From contig CAJUNQ010000090.1 in the NCBI GenBank assembly GCA_910587835.1, positions 1-10,865 on the forward strand: 10,865 nt of DNA, written 5' to 3'. Source of the stretch: an uncultured Oscillospiraceae bacterium. GTDB taxonomy: Bacteria; Bacillota; Clostridia; Oscillospirales; Acutalibacteraceae. Each line of letters opens with the position of its first letter. Position 1 is the stretch's first letter. The notes beneath the pieces were generated by a model that saw only the letters and a list, made by a program, of their open reading frames with translations, made no database searches and was not told the DNA's origin. The position numbers and the translations under genes are program-made. Positions 6,985-10,865 of this stretch are shown piece after piece.

Positions 6985-7887
6985 TCCACTTGCTAACTCA
7001 GTTTTCCAGCGTGCAACAGTGTATGACAATCCCTACAGAGCGCCAGGGTCTTGCGGTTTCTCGCAACCATAAAGCGCTCCCAATAGGTCTTGCCCCTTAA
7101 GTCCTTGAGCTTTCTAACGTGGTGGATTTCAATATCCACATCCGTTCTCCCGCACAGCTCGCATTGCCGCGCGGAAAGCCTATCCATCAAACTGGTCTTA
7201 CTGGAGAATCTCACCGTATTGGGAATTAAATCTATAGTGGAATCGCCAGATTTCTTTTCCCTAGCGAAACCATCATGGTAAAACAAACGTGTTTTTGCGT
7301 TCCCTTTCTTGGTGGTGAAATGCACTCCAAAGTTTTTGCCAATGCGCAATTTCTTGATAGTCTTGCGCATACTCAGGCGGTATTTCGTCGCAAAAGTCTT
7401 GAACATACTGTACTGCATGATATACCCAAAAGAACCGGCATAAGAGGAATTGTTTGCGATACGGTAGTAATTTCGGAACCCACGAATCTCGCTGTTGTAT
7501 TGGTCAAGGATTTCCAAATCGTCATTATCTTTGAGATAATAACGGGATTTTGCTTTCCAGTTATCCTTGCCATAGACCGTTTTCTCAATGGTCATGGCGT
7601 CATATTCCAACAGCTTTTTCCGCATAATTTCCGTAGGCATTTCCAGGCAGACAGTGCCGTACAAGAACCGGCGCAGTCTCCCTATTTTATCCCTTTTGGT
7701 CGCCAATGAACGGCGTACAGAAATATCATAGCCTAAGAATCTGGCCCGCTTTTCCGAGTTGGTAATAAGCGTTTTTTCCTCGGACAATTCCAGCTTAAGC
7801 GCACTGGAAACAAACGCCTTGATTTGTGCTTTTATTCTCATAGCGTCCTCTTTGCTGTCAATTACACCCACCAGAAAATCATCGGCA
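6890..7887 (-). mobile_element. 3' part of a group II intron (RT-maturase end, HNH, domains V and VI)
   Basis: From the YADD-type motif of the reverse transcriptase onward, the intron is present through the maturase (X) and HNH endonuclease regions, then the ribozyme domains V and VI, to a predicted 3' splice site at 6890. The 5' intron end, domains I-III and RT blocks before the catalytic ADD are missing. At 7887 the sequence changes to the adhesin gene. The intron therefore cannot splice or move on its own; domains V and VI might still be supplied in trans in principle. Confidence 0.85.
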
Positions 7888-8858
7888 TCTGTAACTGTGG
7901 CACTGTATTTGCTGCCATCCCACTTCATGGTTATAACTTTGGCTTGGTCAGGCTCTTTACTGGCAAAACTGGGCACCTTCATGTAGTCGTTAAGCCGTTT
8001 CTTGAAATCCCGGTAGTATTCCAAAAACTTGGTGGGATTGTAAGCGTGGGGTGCGCACTTTTCCATATCCTCGTCCACCGCGGCCTCCACGCCGAACAGT
8101 CCGTCCCCCTGCATAAAGGCATGGCCGTTTATGGTCTCCCAAATCAGCAGCTGGGTCACAGCCCACTTGTCGCCATTGTCGCTGGGGCCTGCCCAAAAGT
8201 CCGCCGCGTTCCACTGGAAGCCCAGGGCCATGATGGTTCCTACCGTATCCTGTGCGTTTACGGTAAGGTCTGTCCAGGTATAGGGGGTTCCGCCTGTCGC
8301 GCCTTTTTCATGCTCCAGGCAGTACGCCGCTATATTGGTGCCGTTAATGAGCATGGTCTTGGCGGGCATCTGGCTCACATATTCTCCCAATGTAGTCAAG
8401 GTTCCCACATCTGATTTGAAACAGTAATACCCCATCTGGAGGACGCCAGCCGTGCCCGCTCCCGCGGCGGCCCTGGTCCTGGCCCTTTGAAGGGAGGACC
8501 AGATCTGCGTGGCGTCCACCTGGGCCAGCTCGGTTTCATAGGGGCTGTCCGGCTGGGCGGATGGGGACGGGCTGGGGCTTGCCTCCGCCAGGGGGACGGG
8601 GCTGGGCTCCGCTGCCGCGTCAGGTTCCGGGGAATTCTCCGGTCCTGGTGTGGCCTCCAGGTCTGGCTGGGGAGCAACGTCCGGCCCGGCGCTGGGTTCG
8701 GGCTGGCTGCTCTCTGCGGGGGCCTCGCTGGGCGGGGCCTGAGAGGAGAGAGGTTCATCCGGCGGGGCCTCTGTGGCAAAGGCAGAGTAAGGCAGGCCGC
8801 TCAAGCAGAGCATAACGGCCAGAATCAAGGCCAGAGTTCGTTTCATTGTTTTCTGCAT
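6993..8858 (-). CDS. Thioester-domain adhesin N-terminal part fused in frame to group II intron RT/maturase-HNH C-terminal part
   Basis: A 621-residue ORF. Residues 1-33 form a signal peptide ending SAFA, followed by a Pro/Ser/Glu-rich linker to about residue 110. A thioester domain (TED) follows at about 140-290: Cys180 in AAYCLEHEKG and the partner glutamine in TQLLIW at 235-240. These residues form an internal thioester that covalently binds host amines in Gram-positive surface adhesins. After DGSKYSATVTD (about residue 324, near base 7888) the sequence becomes ADDFLVGVIDSKEDA, the catalytic RT motif without its tyrosine. Then come the RT end, the maturase domain and an HNH nuclease with CELCG, IHH, an Asn, and CRDCH. 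The adhesin lacks its C-terminal repeats and sorting motif; the RT lacks its front half. ATG 8858 is chosen for its AAAGGA site and signal peptide, over an in-frame ATG at 8906 that lies ahead of the promoter box. An exported protein with an HNH tail is unlikely to be functional on the RT side. Confidence 0.88.
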   Translation of the reverse strand: MQKTMKRTLALILAVMLCLSGLPYSAFATEAPPDEPLSSQAPPSEAPAESSQPEPSAGPDVAPQPDLEATPGPENSPEPDAAAEPSPVPLAEASPSPSPSAQPDSPYETELAQVDATQIWSSLQRARTRAAAGAGTAGVLQMGYYCFKSDVGTLTTLGEYVSQMPAKTMLINGTNIAAYCLEHEKGATGGTPYTWTDLTVNAQDTVGTIMALGFQWNAADFWAGPSDNGDKWAVTQLLIWETINGHAFMQGDGLFGVEAAVDEDMEKCAPHAYNPTKFLEYYRDFKKRLNDYMKVPSFASKEPDQAKVITMKWDGSKYSATVTDADDFLVGVIDSKEDAMRIKAQIKAFVSSALKLELSEEKTLITNSEKRARFLGYDISVRRSLATKRDKIGRLRRFLYGTVCLEMPTEIMRKKLLEYDAMTIEKTVYGKDNWKAKSRYYLKDNDDLEILDQYNSEIRGFRNYYRIANNSSYAGSFGYIMQYSMFKTFATKYRLSMRKTIKKLRIGKNFGVHFTTKKGNAKTRLFYHDGFAREKKSGDSTIDLIPNTVRFSSKTSLMDRLSARQCELCGRTDVDIEIHHVRKLKDLRGKTYWERFMVARNRKTLALCRDCHTLLHAGKLS

Positions 8859-8882
8859 ATATCTCGTTCCTTTCTGATAATT

Positions 8883-8888
8883 ATTATA
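8883..8888 (-). promoter_or_regulatory. -10 box of the adhesin gene
   Basis: Consensus TATAAT on the minus strand, 24 bases before the adhesin ATG at 8858 and just after the upstream terminator. No good -35 is visible; the best positions fall in the terminator's T-run (TTTTTG). It starts a new transcription unit that would run through the intron remnant toward the virB6-like gene. Confidence 0.55.
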
Positions 8889-8906
8889 AGTGTTAAAAGA
8901 TAGCAC

Positions 8907-8938
8907 AAAAAAAGGACCTTCTGTTTTTCAGAAGGCCC
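8907..8938 (-). terminator. Rho-independent terminator of the SLH gene
   Basis: On the minus strand GGGCCTTCTG, loop AAAAA, CAGAAGGTCC, then seven T. The stem has ten base positions with one mismatch or wobble near its base, followed by a T-run; it lies 13 bases past the SLH gene stop. It separates the SLH unit from the adhesin unit. Confidence 0.9.
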
Positions 8939-8951
8939 TTGGCGTTAACCG

Positions 8952-10247
8952 TCAGTACAGGAGGTAGAATACTCCCGGCTCCGGTTCCGTGAGATAGTAT
9001 CTGTCTGTGTAGGGATGCAGCTCCAGCAGGTAGTATTCGATCTTCTCCGCGATCCCCTGTGCGCCGCTGTATTGCTCCCAGCGCATGGGGCCTGCCCAGC
9101 CAGCGCCCTCATAGCAGAGGCCCCGGTCATACTGAACCGGGCGGGTCAGGTTCAGCGCCGCTTTTATTTCCTGCATTTTCTGACTGTCAGGTTTATCTGC
9201 TGGGTGGTAGAGTAAGGCGAAATATCCGTCTTCTTCCTTTGCCGTGATGAAGAAACGATCGCTCGCAGTGCGGGTGAGTGTCTGCTGGATGAGATTGCCT
9301 ATGGCAGACGAGCTACGGGAGTCGCTTTCTTCATTTTCCCAGCTTCCCGCTGGGACGATAGCACAATCCGATGAATTCAACAGTGTGGGGTCCCACTTAG
9401 CGGTAGTCCCATCGTAGGAGAAAGTGGGGTCATCGTTCTTGCCATGGAGCACATAGTCCAGAATCTTTTCCGGGTCCTGGTTGGGCTTGAGCTTGGCCCG
9501 CACCTCGTCCGTTATGGGAATCCTGGGCGCATCCGGGGCGGGAGAGGGGCTGGGTGTTACATCCGGGCTGGGGGATGGCGTGGGAGGCTGGGGATTCTCA
9601 CCGCCGCCGTTTGCCAGCAGTTCCCGGCTGCTGTAGAAGATCTGCGCTACTTGTGCCCTGGTGGCTGTGCCGCTTGGGTCCAGTTTGCCGCCGCTGCCGT
9701 TGATGATTCCGTGGGTTATGGCCCATTCCATGGGGTACTTGGCATAGTTGGACACCTTGTTCCCATCCGGGAACTGCTCCAGCAGGCCAGCCCGGACCGT
9801 CAGGTCGCAGTTTGTGAACTTGGCATAGTTGTAGAGGATAACCGCCATTTGCTCCCGTGTCACGCTCTTGCCGGGGCTGAATTTACCGCCCCCTGTGCCG
9901 TTCACAATGCCGTTCTGCGCGGCCCACTCTACATGGGATGCGTACCATACACCGGCTTTCACATCGCTGAAACTGCTTGTGGGATAGTCCTTCGGGTCAA
10001 TCTTGGCTTTGTTCCCCAACACTGTCACGAACATCCCACGGGTCATGGGTTCTTCCGGGGAAAAGGTGGTTGAGGAGGTCCCGCTGAACAGCTTTTCGCT
10101 CACGGCATAGTCCACCGCCGTATAGTACCACTTACCCGGTTTCACGTCCGTGAACTTCTCTGCCGCTGCATTTGCAAGAAAGGGTACGGTCGACAGCATA
10201 ATGACCGCCGCTCCCATTGCTAAATATCTCCTAAAATGCTTTGCCAT
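8952..10247 (-). CDS. Secreted S-layer-homology (SLH) protein with unrecognised C-terminal domain
   Basis: A 431-residue exported protein. The signal peptide runs 1-29 (VPFLANAAAE). Three SLH repeats follow at about 31-80, 93-143 and 158-205, each with F.DV or similar, W...A...G and a TR.Q/M helix (MTRGMFVTVL, VTREQMAVIL, ATRAQVAQIF). SLH triplets bind pyruvylated secondary cell-wall polymers non-covalently, so this protein would coat the cell surface. A TPSPSP-type linker (about 219-242) leads to a 190-residue C-terminal domain that I do not recognise, rich in Tyr, Trp and acidic residues and ending GVFYLLY. The ATG at 10247 follows AAAGGATGG. It is a monocistronic unit with its own promoter and terminator. 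A role in mating-pair contact or host adhesion is inference from the neighbouring adhesin and sortase. Confidence 0.9.
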   Translation of the reverse strand: MAKHFRRYLAMGAAVIMLSTVPFLANAAAEKFTDVKPGKWYYTAVDYAVSEKLFSGTSSTTFSPEEPMTRGMFVTVLGNKAKIDPKDYPTSSFSDVKAGVWYASHVEWAAQNGIVNGTGGGKFSPGKSVTREQMAVILYNYAKFTNCDLTVRAGLLEQFPDGNKVSNYAKYPMEWAITHGIINGSGGKLDPSGTATRAQVAQIFYSSRELLANGGGENPQPPTPSPSPDVTPSPSPAPDAPRIPITDEVRAKLKPNQDPEKILDYVLHGKNDDPTFSYDGTTAKWDPTLLNSSDCAIVPAGSWENEESDSRSSSAIGNLIQQTLTRTASDRFFITAKEEDGYFALLYHPADKPDSQKMQEIKAALNLTRPVQYDRGLCYEGAGWAGPMRWEQYSGAQGIAEKIEYYLLELHPYTDRYYLTEPEPGVFYLLY

Positions 10248-10265
10248 AGGTTACACCATCCTTTT

Positions 10266-10290
10266 GTGGTTTGAGAATTTTTCTAACCAC
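10266..10290. repeat. Dyad between SLH promoter and ribosome binding site
   Basis: GTGGTT (10266-10271) and AACCAC (10285-10290) form a perfect 6-base inverted repeat. An inner AGAA/TTCT pair extends it with a two-base bulge on one side. It overlaps the expected start of transcription, so it could be a repressor operator or a short 5' leader hairpin. Confidence 0.5.
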
Positions 10291-10320
10291 AGCATACCGC
10301 AAATGGTGTGCCTATGTCCA
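10291..10320 (-). promoter_or_regulatory. Candidate promoter of the SLH gene
   Basis: On the minus strand TGGACA (10320-10315), an 18-base spacer, then TATGCT (10296-10291): five and four matches to the -35 and -10 consensus. The -10 is 43 bases upstream of the ATG at 10247. The rest of the 10248-10396 gap shows no clear terminator for the SpoVG-like gene upstream. Confidence 0.55.
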
Positions 10321-10396
10321 GCGTTTTTTGAAAATATCCTGCAAAAATTTGCGAGAAATTTGGAGGGTTAACCGAACAGCGCGGAATCAGGCCCTT

Positions 10397-10865
10397 TTAC
10401 ATGACCGGGCCGCAGTCAAAAGGGAGGTCATCCTCCGAATCGAAATCCTCCACGGGAGACGTGTAGTTCCGCTCGGGTGGCGCGTCCTCGTCTCCATGTG
10501 TGAACGCAGCGTCATCCTGGCGCTGTCCCTGCTGCATGGTCAGCTCGTAGGAGTGAAGTATCTGCCCGTAGAGGGCCTCCCGCGCCTCTTTCGTGACCGG
10601 AAAGAACACTGGGCGGGTCAGCTCGGTGCCCTCCTTGATGTAGCTCTGCTCCGGCTCTTTCACGAACAGGCCGTTCCTGGAGTCAAAGATACGAAATCCC
10701 CTTACAGCAAAGGCCCCGGCAATGTTGACGTTAGCCGTGGCCTTTAGCTTGCTTTTTGAGCTGCTGATGGGGAAGACGCGTACAGTCAGATCCGGGAGCG
10801 GGGGCGGGGACAGAGCCTCTTGGGGGATTGCCCCGGCGCCGGTCTGGGCCTGTTGAGGAGCGTCC
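10397..10865 (-). CDS. SpoVG-family nucleic-acid-binding protein (5' end outside window)
   Basis: The frame is open from the window edge to TAA 10397, about 155 codons, and the start is not in the window. An internal GTG at 10663 could be taken as a start, but the frame continues upstream and the conserved domain begins there, so the longer reading is correct. The domain LTVRVFPISSSKSKLKATAN through FAVRGFRIFDSRNGLFVKEP to FFPVTKEAREALYGQILHSYEL matches SpoVG (family about 85-100 residues), with the diagnostic NGLFV core. It has a Pro/Gln/Ala-rich N-terminal extension and an acidic tail, FDSEDDLPFDCGPVM. SpoVG proteins bind DNA or RNA and are frequent in Firmicutes ICEs. The tail resembles the DDLPF tip of single-stranded DNA-binding proteins, except that six residues follow it. 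Confidence 0.85.
   Translation of the reverse strand, partial: DAPQQAQTGAGAIPQEALSPPPLPDLTVRVFPISSSKSKLKATANVNIAGAFAVRGFRIFDSRNGLFVKEPEQSYIKEGTELTRPVFFPVTKEAREALYGQILHSYELTMQQGQRQDDAAFTHGDEDAPPERNYTSPVEDFDSEDDLPFDCGPVM

Noticed and set aside
8859..8906. Upstream in-frame ATG for the adhesin
   Set aside because: It lies before the -10 box, has no ribosome binding site and would put 16 residues ahead of a normal signal peptide.
10321..10396. Terminator for the SpoVG-like gene
   Set aside because: Only short palindromes such as GGTTAACC are present, with no stem plus T-run.
10397..10663. Short 88-codon reading of the SpoVG-like gene from GTG 10663
   Set aside because: The frame continues upstream to the window edge and the conserved SpoVG core lies across that point.

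Overview
The window looks like part of a decayed or rearranged integrative and conjugative element (ICE) from a GC-rich, gut-type Clostridia host (Oscillospiraceae/Lachnospiraceae-like). This is inferred from a VirB4 and MobP3-like relaxase of the kind found in Firmicutes ICEs, a SpoVG-family protein, a class B sortase, a thioester-domain adhesin, SLH domains and strong AGGAGG-type ribosome binding sites. Every gene I can support lies on the minus strand, so transcription runs from high to low coordinates. No stretch over 300 bases lacks a gene; the longest gap is 10248-10396, which holds a promoter and a dyad.

Layout in transcription order. (1) 10865-10397: 3' part of a SpoVG-family gene cut by the window edge. 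(2) 10320-8907: a complete single-gene unit (promoter, SLH surface protein with an unrecognised C-terminal domain, strong terminator). (3) 8888-6783: a secreted thioester-domain adhesin whose gene runs in frame into the back half of a group II intron reverse transcriptase/maturase. The catalytic intron domains V and VI follow, then a short 3' exon of the small membrane protein gene the intron had entered. (4) 6682-5323: a small unrecognised protein and a VirB6/TrbL-like membrane protein of the transfer channel. (5) 5295-4537: a self-contained MntA/HepT (type VII) toxin-antitoxin cassette with its own extended -10 promoter and a perfect-hairpin terminator. (6) 4536-1: a 5'-truncated transfer-type gene, a class B sortase, a long ORF joining the front of a VirB4 ATPase to the back of a MobP3-like relaxase with Sel1 repeats, and a toprim/DUF3991 primase-like gene that leaves the window.

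How the parts fit: the original element apparently encoded a T4SS channel (VirB6, VirB4), DNA processing (relaxase, primase-like protein, SpoVG-like protein) and a surface-attachment set (adhesin, sortase, SLH protein). Two in-frame gene fusions, one gene cut by the toxin-antitoxin cassette and one intron remnant imply that several blocks have been lost. The VirB4 C-terminal half with Walker B, the relaxase catalytic domain, the adhesin's C-terminal half with its sorting signal, and the 5' half of the intron are all absent here. As it stands the window cannot encode a working relaxase or VirB4, although surface and toxin-antitoxin functions may persist. The two in-frame chimeras and the toxin-antitoxin insertion are the most interesting items. 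An assembly or mis-join artefact must be excluded first.
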